Notes: generated by a model not told the origin, from the letters alone. A stretch of 64,000 nt of DNA from Flavobacterium sp. N1736 (GCF_025947065.1 NZ_CP109994.1:930001-994000), one strand, 5' to 3'. Positions 34,346-43,304 are shown, numbered from the stretch's first letter. A program made the numbers and translations.

Positions 34346-37234
34346 TTACTGTTTTATAATTTGAATCGCTTTACTGTTCTCGTTATTTTTGATGAAATAT
34401 ATTCCCGAAGCATGTTCCGATATATTAATCAGATTTCCTGTTCCTTCTTTAATTTTAGTTCCTAAAGGAGAATAAATTTTCCAGTTCATTTCTTTTGAAA
34501 GATGATAAACTCCCGAAGATGGATTTGGATACACGATTACTTTGTTCGAATCCTGATTCGGAATTTCAACTCCAAGATTACAGTTATGAACCATATAAAC
34601 AACTTCTTTTTTATTATTTCCAGCTGTATTGGTTACCGTTAGCGAAACTATTTTATCACCTTCAGTACCATAAAGTACAGAATGAGGTCCGACTCCTGTT
34701 GCAGTTGCAGGCGTTGCGCCATCGCCAAAATTCCAAACGTATGTATCGATTGTTCCTATAGAAACAGAGGTAAAAGTAACCGCAGCATTGATACAACCCA
34801 TTTGTGGATTTACCTCAAAATCTGCAACCGGTGTTGTTGCATTTCCGGATAACGAAAACTCCAATTTATTGACGTTAACATCTGCTTCGTCAAACCAAAG
34901 TGTAATAACATGAACACCTTGCGTTAACGGAATATTTGGTATTGTAGCCGTTTGCCACGCCTGAAAACCGGTTGTATTCGGGATTGCAAATCTGCCAGAA
35001 ACATTTACGCCGTCAACTTCAATATGTACGGCTTTATTATTATAAGGTGTTGCAACGCGCAGTTTAATATCATAATTGCCTGTTGTATTAACTTTTGCAG
35101 TGTATTTAAGCCATTCGTTTTTTGCAACGTACGAAATATTAAATCCGCCTTCGTTGCAGGCTTCAGTTCCTACGCCATCTCCGGCTCTGTAAGCAGTGTC
35201 TCCGCCGCCGTTTGAGTCAAGATAAGCACTTGGTCCAATATCATAGTTTTCGGCTTCAATAGTTCCGGGAATCTGGGCAATTAATCCCTGATAAGGCGCT
35301 GACGGAAGTGTAGTTGCCGTATAAAATGCCGTATAAGTTACAGTTCCCGTTACCGGCGCCTGAAAAGTCTGGTTTACAGTTCCGCCCTGACTCCAATGAT
35401 CAAAATCATATCTAATGTTGCCGGCATATTGTGTTGTTGGCGCATTAAGCGTTTGCAGTTTTGCATTTGCCACAACTTGTTTGGTTGATGGCGCGACAAC
35501 AGGTTTTTGATTGAATTCTAAATTAAGCAAAGCAGGTGAACTTGTAACAGTTACGTCTACTAAATTAGGTTTTATATCAACAAATTTTGTAGCCGTTAAG
35601 CCATTGCTGTCCGTTACTTTTACAGTAAATCGGTACCATACATTTGGTGTTTTTTCACCTTGATTTGATGCTACAAAAGTACCTGATTTTACGCCTTGCG
35701 GACTTGCACCGGGATGCGAATGTCCGGCTCCGGGAATATCTTCATGAAAAAGATCCATACTCCATGAAAATGCACTTGCAGGCAAAACACCATCTTCAAT
35801 ATCTGTTGCCGTTGCTTCAAAATTTACAACATCATCAGCATTCCATTTTAAGGTTGCCAGCGGAAATTTAAGATCAACCGTTGGCGCATTACTAAACGGA
35901 GTTACGGTAAGTGTTGCAGGATTACTGGTTACATTTCCTGCCGTATTGGTTACAATTACTTTGTATTGTCCTGCATTTGCAGCTGTTACATTTGCAATCG
36001 TATAACTTGCTGCCGTTGCTCCGGCAATATTTACGTTATTAAATTGCCATTGATAGGTTTGTCCCACGCCGCTTGCCGTAACATTAAAAGTTACCGGATA
36101 TGTTTCCATAATGGTTTGCGATTGCGGATGATTTACAATTGTTGGCGCAGCCGTTTCGATATAATCAAGTTTGATTAATGAACCGTTATTTCCGTAAGCA
36201 CAATAATAAATATAACCGTCGTTTCCTAACATCATACCAAGTGCCTGCTGTTGTGGTGCTTCATAAAACTCAACAGAAACAGGATCAGCAACATTTGGAT
36301 CGAAAGAGCGAATGGCATTTCGAACAAAATCTTTGATAATAAATTTTCCCAAAAGATTAGGATAACGCGGTGTTGCCGGATTATATAGTAAACCGTTTGT
36401 CAGCGCATTTCCGATACTTCCGGTAGCATACGTAAATATTGGATTGGTAAATAAATTGGTTTCGGTTTGTTTTCCGTCGCCGCCTTGAGGATGGCCCCAG
36501 GCATAATTGCGTATCGCAGGATTGCTGATTTCATTGATTTCTTCCCATGAAGTTCCAACATCCAAAACAAATAATTTATTGGCTACAGGATTTGCCACCA
36601 ATCGCCACGGATTTCTAAAACCATAAACCCAGATGCTTTGTCTTTGTACAGAACCACTTCCGTAAAAAGGATTTCCGGGTGCGGGAAGTCCGTTTTCTGT
36701 TAAACGTAAAATCTTTCCTTTATAAGTATCTAAATCCTGCGAATTTGTGTTTTGCTGACTGTCTCCAACGGTTACATAAAGATATCCGTTAAAGAATTTT
36801 AAATCGCCGCCGTTGTGAAATCCTCCGCCAATAGGTTCAAGCAATAAAATTTCCTGTCTGCCAAGAACCTGATTAGCTGCATTAATTTGTATTCTCTCAA
36901 TTCGGTGTCTGATTACAGCCCCGTCATTAATCGAATAAAAAACATAAACATACCCGTTTGTGGCAAAATCAGGATGCAGCGTAAGTCCAAGCAAGCCCTG
37001 TTCGTTGTCTGTAACTGTGGTAACCGTAAAAACGGTTGAAACTGTACCGTTTTGAAAAACCTTTACAATTCCGGCTCTTTCGGCAATAAAAATTCTACCG
37101 TCTGAAGATTGTTCTAAGGATAAACCTTCTTTAATAACCGCTGTAGGAGCGAGGTTTTGTGTAATGTACTGGCAATTGCCCTGCCATGAAATCAGTAAAA
37201 AGAAAGCATACAATAAAAGTGATTTGCACCTCAT
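34346..37234 (-). CDS. secreted multidomain PQQ-type sugar dehydrogenase with CBM6 and T9SS domain
   Basis: It has 962 residues from the ATG at 37234, which begins the signal peptide (MRCKSLLLYAFFLLISWQGN); an ATG at 37267 adds 11 residues. In order: a glucose/sorbosone dehydrogenase beta-propeller (about 25-365, with GLLGLTLHPDFATNG and WVYGFRNPWRL), an Ig-like domain, a Greek-key region with HEDIPGAGHSHPG, a short repeat domain, a CBM6 (EAENYDIGPSAYLD), a PKD domain (YVWNFGDGATPAT) and a C-terminal type IX sorting domain (VIVYPNPSSGVY). It is probably exported to the surface to oxidise sugars while bound to polysaccharide. Confidence 0.9.
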   Translation of the reverse strand: MRCKSLLLYAFFLLISWQGNCQYITQNLAPTAVIKEGLSLEQSSDGRIFIAERAGIVKVFQNGTVSTVFTVTTVTDNEQGLLGLTLHPDFATNGYVYVFYSINDGAVIRHRIERIQINAANQVLGRQEILLLEPIGGGFHNGGDLKFFNGYLYVTVGDSQQNTNSQDLDTYKGKILRLTENGLPAPGNPFYGSGSVQRQSIWVYGFRNPWRLVANPVANKLFVLDVGTSWEEINEISNPAIRNYAWGHPQGGDGKQTETNLFTNPIFTYATGSIGNALTNGLLYNPATPRYPNLLGKFIIKDFVRNAIRSFDPNVADPVSVEFYEAPQQQALGMMLGNDGYIYYCAYGNNGSLIKLDYIETAAPTIVNHPQSQTIMETYPVTFNVTASGVGQTYQWQFNNVNIAGATAASYTIANVTAANAGQYKVIVTNTAGNVTSNPATLTVTPFSNAPTVDLKFPLATLKWNADDVVNFEATATDIEDGVLPASAFSWSMDLFHEDIPGAGHSHPGASPQGVKSGTFVASNQGEKTPNVWYRFTVKVTDSNGLTATKFVDIKPNLVDVTVTSSPALLNLEFNQKPVVAPSTKQVVANAKLQTLNAPTTQYAGNIRYDFDHWSQGGTVNQTFQAPVTGTVTYTAFYTATTLPSAPYQGLIAQIPGTIEAENYDIGPSAYLDSNGGGDTAYRAGDGVGTEACNEGGFNISYVAKNEWLKYTAKVNTTGNYDIKLRVATPYNNKAVHIEVDGVNVSGRFAIPNTTGFQAWQTATIPNIPLTQGVHVITLWFDEADVNVNKLEFSLSGNATTPVADFEVNPQMGCINAAVTFTSVSIGTIDTYVWNFGDGATPATATGVGPHSVLYGTEGDKIVSLTVTNTAGNNKKEVVYMVHNCNLGVEIPNQDSNKVIVYPNPSSGVYHLSKEMNWKIYSPLGTKIKEGTGNLINISEHASGIYFIKNNENSKAIQIIKQ

Positions 37235-37455
37235 CTGATTTGATTTTAAAAGTGATCTTTTTCTCATAAGTATTTAGTAGATTGTGATTTGGGTAATCAA
37301 ATTTAACATTTTTTTCCTACTAAACTTATTTTCTGTGTTATTAAATTTAACAATTTAAAAAGCCCTTTAAATATTAAGTTTCTATAATATTAAACCAATA
37401 TTCTATAAATATTTCGGGACGTATTTTTCTAATTTTAAGTTCTTAACTTTAGAAT

Positions 37456-38265
37456 ATGGACAATTTTTTTCAAGACGTTTACAAGCATTTAGAAGGATAT
37501 TATTATAGTATTGTTGATTTAACGCCAAAGTTTCTTCTGGCAGTTGCCGTGATTTTGGTTTCGTGGTTTATTGCCACAAGGGTTGGAATTCTGGCTGATA
37601 AAAAGCTAAAACTAAGAATGCACGATCATTTATTAGCCACGTTTATTGCCCGATTAATCAAGTCGGTTTTGATAATTATTGGCATATTAATTATGTTTAA
37701 AATCATTGGTTTAAACGGAATTGCACAAAGTATGCTGGCGGGAGCTGGAATTTCGGCTTTTGTAATTGGTTTTGCACTAAAAGATATTGGTGAAAATTTT
37801 CTGGCGGGAATTCTGCTGGCATTCAAAAGACCATTTTCTATTGGAGATATTATCGAAAGCAACGGCGTAAAAGGCGAGGTGCTGACTTTAAATCTTCGGG
37901 ACACCGAAATTAAAAGTGACAGCAAAATTATTTATATCCCAAACGCTTTACTTATTAAAAACACCTTAATCAATTATAACAGCAGCGGCTTTTTACTGCA
38001 GACTTTTACGATTGGTCTTGAATATGGTTCTGATTTAAATCGTGCCATCGAATTGGTAAAACAAGTGCTTAAAAATCATGATGAAGTAAGTGATAAAGAA
38101 CATAACGATTCGGCATTTATTGCAGATATTGCCGGAGGAATTGCACAATTAAATATCCGATATTGGGTTTCGTCAGAAAACAATTCCGATAGTGCAAAAA
38201 ATCGTTCTGTAATCATTACCGAAGTTTTAAATGCCTTAAAAGAAAACGAATTTGTAGTAAAATAG
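37456..38265 (+). CDS. small MscS-family mechanosensitive channel
   Basis: A 269-residue protein close to E. coli MscS in size. It has three N-terminal helices, a pore helix GAGISAFVIGFALKDIGENF, and the beta domain opening KRPFSIGDIIES. It gates under membrane tension during osmotic downshock. It is a single gene with its own upstream region, unrelated in context to the 787-residue channel at 14688. Confidence 0.93.
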   Translation: MDNFFQDVYKHLEGYYYSIVDLTPKFLLAVAVILVSWFIATRVGILADKKLKLRMHDHLLATFIARLIKSVLIIIGILIMFKIIGLNGIAQSMLAGAGISAFVIGFALKDIGENFLAGILLAFKRPFSIGDIIESNGVKGEVLTLNLRDTEIKSDSKIIYIPNALLIKNTLINYNSSGFLLQTFTIGLEYGSDLNRAIELVKQVLKNHDEVSDKEHNDSAFIADIAGGIAQLNIRYWVSSENNSDSAKNRSVIITEVLNALKENEFVVK

Positions 38266-38346
38266 AATTTGTAAAGCAAGTCTAAAAATCTAATATTTAG
38301 TGTTTTATAAATGATATTTAGCGTTAAAACTTACTGAATTTCGTAT

Positions 38347-38374
38347 TTGGTTTTAAGATTTTTTTTTAAATTTG
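38347..38374 (+). promoter_or_regulatory. promoter of the fatty acid desaturase gene
   Basis: TTG at 38347-38349, a 17-base spacer and TAAATTTG at 38367-38374 match the Bacteroidota promoter. Transcription would then begin after the ATG at 38375, which favours translation from the ATG at 38402. Confidence 0.5.
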
Positions 38375-38401
38375 ATGTCAGAATTTCTAGCCAAAACCAT
38401 T

Positions 38402-39505
38402 ATGGAAAAATTAAAACGCCCGGTTTATCTTAAACCCGGTACCGATGATTTTTTTAAAATGTTACAACGAGAAGTGAGAGAAACGGTTTTAAAAAATTCA
38501 TCTTTGTACCAATTGAATATTGTGAAGTCTATTGGACTTTTAGTGCTCTTTTTTTTATTTTATACCTGTATTTTGCTATTTGGTAATCGTACGCCTTTAC
38601 TTTATGGCTTTTATATTTTGTGCGGCATCACGATGATCGTACTTTTTATAAATGCATTTCATGATGCGGCTCACGGCGCATTGTTTAAAAAACCAAAGCA
38701 TAACGAATGGTTTACCTATGCATTAGAACTTTTTGGCAGCAATCATTGGCTCTGGATTCGCCGCCATATTGGTCTTCATCACGCTTATCCCAACGTTCCT
38801 GATTGGGATATTGATATCAAACAAAGCGATATTATCAGAATTTTTCCCACCAGTCCGGTGTTTAATTATCACAAATACCAGCATATTTATATGTGGTTTA
38901 TTTATCCGTTTTATAGTTTGAACTGGATTTATATTCGTGATTTTAAAGATTTTTTTGGGAAGAAAGACAACTACGTAAAAAAAGTAGTAGATGAAATTCC
39001 GAAAGAAGAAATCTATAAACTATTTGCAGCCAAAGTCCTTAATCTAATCTATTTGCTTTTTATCCCGATGTTGGTTTTAAATCAGCGCTGGTATGTCATT
39101 TTAGGAGCCTGGTTTGCCATGCATTTATGCGGAAGCATGCTTGGTGTAGTTGCACTCGTTTCTACACATGTTGACGAAGATGCACATTTTCCGGTAACAG
39201 ACGATGAGGGAAATCTTTCGGCAACCTGGGCTTTGCATCAAATGATTGTGACCAAAGATTTTAGTACGAATAGTAAATTGGCTAATTTTTTATATGGAGG
39301 TTTTACGCATCATGTCGCGCATCATCTTTTTCCGGGCGTTGGTCATACCTATTATCCTTATATTACGCCAATTATAAGGCGTTATGCGCAGGAATATGAT
39401 CTTCCTTATACATCATATCCTTTTTATCATGCAGTTCGTTCTCACTTTAGAATGCTAAAAAATAAAGGTGTAAAAGAAAATATTCTGATGACGGGAGAAA
39501 TATAA
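38402..39505 (+). CDS. membrane fatty acid desaturase
   Basis: It has 367 residues from the ATG at 38402; an in-frame ATG at 38375 is placed at the predicted transcription start. The three diiron histidine boxes are HDAAH near residue 88, RRHIGLHHAYP near residue 118, and HHVAHHLFPGVGH near residue 303. Several helices surround them. It inserts double bonds in acyl chains of membrane lipids or lipid-linked substrates, using electrons from ferredoxin or cytochrome. Such enzymes adjust membrane fluidity in cold or stress. Regiospecificity cannot be read. Confidence 0.9.
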   Translation: MEKLKRPVYLKPGTDDFFKMLQREVRETVLKNSSLYQLNIVKSIGLLVLFFLFYTCILLFGNRTPLLYGFYILCGITMIVLFINAFHDAAHGALFKKPKHNEWFTYALELFGSNHWLWIRRHIGLHHAYPNVPDWDIDIKQSDIIRIFPTSPVFNYHKYQHIYMWFIYPFYSLNWIYIRDFKDFFGKKDNYVKKVVDEIPKEEIYKLFAAKVLNLIYLLFIPMLVLNQRWYVILGAWFAMHLCGSMLGVVALVSTHVDEDAHFPVTDDEGNLSATWALHQMIVTKDFSTNSKLANFLYGGFTHHVAHHLFPGVGHTYYPYITPIIRRYAQEYDLPYTSYPFYHAVRSHFRMLKNKGVKENILMTGEI

Positions 39506-39539
39506 CTTTTGCTAATTAAAGAGAAGAAAATGACTAAAA

Positions 39540-39998
39540 CTATACTATTTCAGTTTCTACAGATTCAATATTGGTATTGAGAATGGCTAATGTTGCAGCA
39601 TCTTTCTTTCCGGAGAAAAAGGCTTCTAATATATCATGAAATACAGGATTGGCGTTTTCTACTTGTGCAAAAAGTGTCATGGACGAACGCAATTTTCGGG
39701 CATCTAAATCTCCCAAAATTGCTTCTGCCGATTTTCTTTTAAAAGTTAACAATAACTCAGAAATTTCGATAAGATGTTTACCTAATATCGGATGATTTAA
39801 AAATTCAGCAGCTTCATTAAGATTGTCAATACCATAGAGTATAGCAGTATCGCTCGCGCCTAATCCTTTTATTTGCGGAAAAATAAACCACATCCAGTGC
39901 GTTTCTTTCTTTCCTTTTTCAATTTCAGAAAAAGCAGTAAGATAAAGTTTGTTTTGCGCATCTAAAAAACGCGTTAAATCATTGTTTGAATATGCCAT
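39540..39998 (-). CDS. DUF1810 family protein
   Basis: It has 152 residues from the ATG at 39998; the longer in-frame start at 40160 adds an implausible 54 residues. LTRFLDAQNKLYLTAFSEI, KKETHWMWFIFPQIKGLG and RSSMTLFAQVENANPVF match the DUF1810 family, whose function is not established. It is a soluble cytoplasmic protein, convergent with the desaturase gene. Confidence 0.9.
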   Translation of the reverse strand: MAYSNNDLTRFLDAQNKLYLTAFSEIEKGKKETHWMWFIFPQIKGLGASDTAILYGIDNLNEAAEFLNHPILGKHLIEISELLLTFKRKSAEAILGDLDARKLRSSMTLFAQVENANPVFHDILEAFFSGKKDAATLAILNTNIESVETEIV

Positions 39999-40246
39999 TG
40001 CTATATTATAATTTTGAAAAAAGGGTTGCAAAAGTACTAAAAAAGTCAGGCGCGACCTAATAAAAAATTCATGAGAGGAATAATTTAACTTTTGATGCAA
40101 GTATTTTCTACCAAATCCGGATTTTAGCAATGTATTTGATTTTCTGAATGATAGAAACAAAATGAAGCTGTTTTTTGTTTTATAAAACGCTCTCTCTGAG
40201 ATATAAAATTATAAATTTTTACAAAAATATTTTTATTTATGTATTT

Positions 40247-40261
40247 AACTACGTAGTTTTG
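40247..40261 (+). promoter_or_regulatory. MarR-type palindrome overlapping a -7 box
   Basis: AACTACGTAGTT at 40247-40258 is a perfect 12-bp palindrome. It overlaps TAGTTTTG at 40254-40261, which fits TAnnTTTG, 20 bases before the GNAT gene. It is a probable autoregulatory site for the MarR protein encoded second in the operon. Confidence 0.5.
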
Positions 40262-40281
40262 TATTGTAAAAATAATAAAAT

Positions 40282-40773
40282 ATGAAACCGTTAATTATTC
40301 CAATCGAAAATGAATACTCAAATGCTGTTATAGATTTAGTTTTGAATATTCAGCAAAATGAATTTAATATTGCCATTACTTTAGAAGATCAGCCGGATTT
40401 ATTAGATATAAAGAGCTTTTATAAAGCCGGCGGCGGTCAGTTTTTTGGTGCTTTTATGAATGATGAATTGGTGGGCACAATTGCCTTAATAAAGTTTGAT
40501 GACAAAGCCGCGGCGATTAGAAAGATGTTTGTAAAAAAAGAATATCGCGGAAAAGAACATTCTATTGCCCAAAAATTATTAGATACTTTAATCACTTATT
40601 GTTCAGAAAATGAAATCGATGATTTATATTTGGGAACAGTATCGGTATTAGAAGCCGCATTGCGATTTTACGAACGTAATCATTTTGAGAAAATTGCAAA
40701 GGAACTGCTTCCGAAGAAATTTCCGTTAATGAGTGCCGACAATGTATTTTGTCATTTAACGCTAAAAAAATAA
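40282..40773 (+). CDS. GNAT-family N-acetyltransferase
   Basis: A 163-residue acetyltransferase of the GNAT fold. KMFVKKEYRGKEHSIAQKLL near residue 82 is motif A for acetyl-CoA binding, and ALRFYERNHFEKI near residue 128 is the C-terminal motif. The acceptor is unknown. It is followed at 2 bases by a MarR regulator, an operon layout common for small detoxifying acetyltransferases, and shares a promoter that carries a palindromic operator. Confidence 0.9.
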   Translation: MKPLIIPIENEYSNAVIDLVLNIQQNEFNIAITLEDQPDLLDIKSFYKAGGGQFFGAFMNDELVGTIALIKFDDKAAAIRKMFVKKEYRGKEHSIAQKLLDTLITYCSENEIDDLYLGTVSVLEAALRFYERNHFEKIAKELLPKKFPLMSADNVFCHLTLKK

Positions 40774-40775
40774 GA

Positions 40776-41261
40776 ATGAATATAATAGATGAATCAGGAA
40801 TTTTGGCCCTTTCAACGCGATTACAGCGCTTGAGTGAGCAATTGCGCAAAGATGGCGCCTTGCTTTATAAAGAGTACGGAATTGACTTTGAGCCCAAATG
40901 GTTTCCGGTAATCTATACATTATATCATAAAGATGTTTTGAGCGTTGTCGAAATTGCAAACGAAATTGGATACACGCATCCTTCGACTATTAGTTTATTA
41001 AAAGAATTAGAAAAACAGAAACTAATCAAGTCTAAAAAAGATAAAGTCGACGAACGCAAAAGATTGCTTCAATTAACACCAAAAGGGAAGGAACTTATTG
41101 AAGAAATGAAACCTGTTTGGGCAGTTATGACAAAAGTTTTGAGTGATATTGCCGATAATAAGAATAATTTACTCCAGGCAATTAATGAAGCCGAAAACAA
41201 AATATTGCATCAAAGCTTTTTGCAAAGGTCTTTGCAGTTGAAAAGTGAGAAGAAGACATGA
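40776..41261 (+). CDS. MarR-family transcriptional regulator
   Basis: It has 161 residues from the ATG at 40776, 2 bases after the GNAT stop. The winged helix is visible at SVVEIANEIGYTHPSTISLL and the wing at KSKKDKVDERKRLLQLTPKG. MarR dimers bind short palindromes and release them on ligand or oxidant binding. The AACTACGTAGTT palindrome at the operon promoter is the likely target. Confidence 0.92.
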   Translation: MNIIDESGILALSTRLQRLSEQLRKDGALLYKEYGIDFEPKWFPVIYTLYHKDVLSVVEIANEIGYTHPSTISLLKELEKQKLIKSKKDKVDERKRLLQLTPKGKELIEEMKPVWAVMTKVLSDIADNKNNLLQAINEAENKILHQSFLQRSLQLKSEKKT

Positions 41262-41350
41262 CTATTGTTTATAGTGTTTTTTTGTAACTATTATATTACA
41301 TTTTTACTATTTAATTTATAAAAATATGCTATCATTGCATTAAAAAAGCT

Positions 41351-41887
41351 TTGATAAATATTGAAAATTATGATACTTCCTTTTCAACAAATAATTCTAC
41401 TGTTCAATATCTTTTTGAAAGTTCTGGGCAAAAGAAACTTATTAAAGGGGTTCAATATTCTAAATTTGAAACCCAAAGTGGAGAAACGGTATATAATTTA
41501 GGCTTTGGAGATTATGATTCTGAAACTAAAGACATTTCAGATAAAAAAAGCAGTAATAATGGTGATGCACGGAAAGTGTTTAATACAGTTTTAAATACAA
41601 TTCCTAAATTTTTAAAAGAGTTTCCGGATTTTCCCATTTTTATTCAAGGGAGTGATAGTCGAGATTCATTTGAAGAAGAATGCAGGAGTTCCTGCTCTAA
41701 AAATTGTGATTTAATTTGTAAAAATAAACACAGAAGAATTAGAACTTATATTCATTTTTTAGATAAAAAAATTAAAGTGTTTTCAAAAGATTATATATTT
41801 TTTGGATTTGATGGAGAAAAAAAGACATTTGTTCCGTATGAACCTAAAAATAAATATATTGCAATACTGGTTTATAAGAAAAAATAG
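41351..41887 (+). CDS. DUF6934-like protein with four-Cys insertion (cassette copy 1)
   Basis: A 178-residue soluble protein. The pattern TVYNLGFGDYD, NNGDARKVFNTVLNTIPKF and FPIFIQGSD fits the DUF6934 family of Bacteroidota, whose function is unknown. After the GSD segment it carries CRSSCSKNCDLIC, a CX3CX3CX3C array followed by NKHRRIRTY, where I expect a shorter loop in this family. No in-frame ATG exists: an upstream TAA at 41312 leaves TTG at 41351 as the start. It is followed at 28 bases by a 55-residue ORF, and the pair is repeated downstream, about two-thirds identical by eye. Confidence 0.7.
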   Translation: MINIENYDTSFSTNNSTVQYLFESSGQKKLIKGVQYSKFETQSGETVYNLGFGDYDSETKDISDKKSSNNGDARKVFNTVLNTIPKFLKEFPDFPIFIQGSDSRDSFEEECRSSCSKNCDLICKNKHRRIRTYIHFLDKKIKVFSKDYIFFGFDGEKKTFVPYEPKNKYIAILVYKKK

Positions 41888-41915
41888 ATAATTTTGTATA
41901 GTAGAAAGTATTGTT

Positions 41916-42083
41916 ATGAGAAAAGGAGAAAAAATAGAGACAAAAACAAACGTAATTCCTATGTCTAAAGCTACTGAGAAAAGACTCTCAAAAGTTTTGG
42001 ATGAAATTAATGGGAAAAAACTATTTTCGGAAAAAATTGAGTTTGCAAAAAAAACATTGCAAAACGTAAAGTTGCCAATGTGA
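41916..42083 (+). CDS. 55-residue partner protein (cassette copy 1)
   Basis: A basic small protein (MRKGEKIETKTNVIPMSKAT...) predicted to be mostly helical. It shares MSKAT, the EINGK motif, EKIE and the KKTLQN motif with the ORF at 42856-43032, so it is a real conserved gene. It always follows a DUF6934-like gene here, suggesting a two-component unit such as toxin-antitoxin or a regulator pair, but neither role is shown. Confidence 0.65.
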   Translation: MRKGEKIETKTNVIPMSKATEKRLSKVLDEINGKKLFSEKIEFAKKTLQNVKLPM

Positions 42084-42104
42084 TTTCTTAGTCAAAATAT
42101 AAAA

Positions 42105-42133
42105 AAAAGCGATCTATTTAAGATCGCTTTTTT
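42105..42133 (+). terminator. intrinsic terminator of cassette copy 1
   Basis: AAAAGCGATCT and AGATCGCTTTT pair around ATTTA, followed by a T-run. A related GCGATC hairpin ends copy 2, so the terminator belongs to the duplicated unit. Confidence 0.85.
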
Positions 42134-42269
42134 ATTGAAAATATTTATACTCAGCCATTTTTGGCAGAAGGGAAATTGGACTTTAATCTATAATTAAAAT
42201 CTTTTGTCTTTTTATCTGTTATAATATTGAAGAATTAATATATTTTTAATATTATTGTAAGAAAATAGT

Positions 42270-42806
42270 TTGAAGGATAGTGATATTTATGAGACAAGTT
42301 TGTCAATAGAAAATGCTATTGTGCAATATCTTTTTGAAAGTAACGGCGAAAAAAAGCTTATTAAAGCAGTTCAGTATTCGGGTTTTGAAATGAAAAACGG
42401 TCAAACCATTTACAATCTGGGTTTTGGCGATTATGATTTTGAAACTAAAAATATTCGCGATACAGAAAACAGTAATAATGGCGATATGCGAACGGTTTTT
42501 AATACCGTATTAAATACAGTGCCAAAGTTTTTTGAAGATAATCCGGGATTTCCAATCTATATTCAGGGAAGTGACGGAACAGATTCGTTTGAAGAGGAAT
42601 GTCGAAATTTATGCGCTAAAAACTGTTCTGATGTTTGCAGAAACAAAAACAGAAGGATAAGAGCTTATACGTATTTTTTAAATAAAAACTTTATCGAACT
42701 AACAAAAGAGTACATTTTTTTTGGACTTGATGAAGAAAAGAGGGGTTTTGTTCAATATGTGCCGGAAAATAAATACATTGGTGTATTGGTTTATAAAAAA
42801 AAATAG
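42270..42806 (+). CDS. DUF6934-like protein with four-Cys insertion (cassette copy 2)
   Basis: This 178-residue paralogue of 41351-41887 has the same length. Conserved parts are IYNLGFGDYD, SNNGDMRTVFNTVLNTVPKF, FPIYIQGSDG and CRNLCAKNCSDVC, again CX3CX3CX3C followed by NKNRRIRAY. The start is again TTG (42270), because an in-frame TAA lies 12 bases upstream. Codon use is richer in G and C than in copy 1, so the copies have diverged for some time. It is followed by the paralogous small partner gene. Confidence 0.7.
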   Translation: MKDSDIYETSLSIENAIVQYLFESNGEKKLIKAVQYSGFEMKNGQTIYNLGFGDYDFETKNIRDTENSNNGDMRTVFNTVLNTVPKFFEDNPGFPIYIQGSDGTDSFEEECRNLCAKNCSDVCRNKNRRIRAYTYFLNKNFIELTKEYIFFGLDEEKRGFVQYVPENKYIGVLVYKKK

Positions 42807-42855
42807 ATAATTTTGTATAATAATTGACTTTTGTATTAATAATCAATTAAATAGG

Positions 42856-43032
42856 ATGGTTATGGAAAAAGATAAAGGGATAGAAAAAACAACAAAAATT
42901 ATTTCGATGTCAAAAGCAACCAAGAAAAAGATTTCGAAAGTAGCTGATGAGATAAATGGAAAAAATCTATTTACTGAAAAAATCGAACTTGCTAAAAAGA
43001 CTTTACAGAATTTAAAATCATTACCGATTTAA
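42856..43032 (+). CDS. 58-residue partner protein (cassette copy 2)
   Basis: A basic, helical small protein beginning MVMEKDKGIEKTTKIISMSK. A second in-frame ATG at 42862 is an alternative start. It is clearly homologous to 41916-42083 across its length, and the shared order MSKAT, EINGK, EKIE and AKKTLQN is kept. It lies 49 bases after its DUF6934-like partner and before a hairpin terminator. Confidence 0.65.
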   Translation: MVMEKDKGIEKTTKIISMSKATKKKISKVADEINGKNLFTEKIELAKKTLQNLKSLPI

Positions 43033-43056
43033 AATCAACATTATAAAACATAAATT

Positions 43057-43086
43057 GAAAGCGATCTTTACGGGTCGCTTTTTTTA
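43057..43086 (+). terminator. intrinsic terminator of cassette copy 2
   Basis: AAAGCGA and TCGCTTT pair around about ten bases, followed by a T-run. It resembles the terminator of copy 1. Confidence 0.7.
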
Positions 43087-43115
43087 TTGATAAATTTTTC
43101 AGTTTGAGATTTTAC

Positions 43116-43201
43116 CAAAGTACACTAAGATTTTAATTTAGAGCGCTTTGTGAACGCTGTGTTTCTGAATATACCATTATATAAATCCTTAGTGTACTTT
43201 G
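43116..43201. repeat. inverted repeat, CAAAGTACACTAAG arms
   Basis: Perfect 14-base arms lie at 43116-43129 and 43188-43201 around 58 bases. It belongs in style to the CACAAAG/CTTTGTG intergenic repeats also seen at 44081 and 46819. It is non-coding. Confidence 0.6.
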
Positions 43202-43251
43202 TGTTATAATGACTAGCCACATAAAATTATATATTTTTATTTAAAAAAAAA

Positions 43252-43299
43252 TTGCGTAACTCAAAAGTTACTTATATATTTGCGTAACTTAAAAGTTAC
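43252..43299 (+). promoter_or_regulatory. promoter with two ArsR-type operators
   Basis: TTG (43252-43254), a 20-base spacer and TATATTTG (43275-43282) make a full Bacteroidota promoter. Two palindromes GTAACT-N4-AGTTAC lie at 43256-43271 and 43284-43299, 28 bases apart start to start, one in the spacer and one just after the -7 box. They are probable sites for the ArsR protein encoded second in the operon. Confidence 0.7.
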
Positions 43300-43304
43300 T
43301 TATT

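Noticed and set aside
39999..40160. Extended N-terminus of the DUF1810 protein
   Set aside because: The extra 54 residues do not fit the family, whose members begin near the ATG at 39998.
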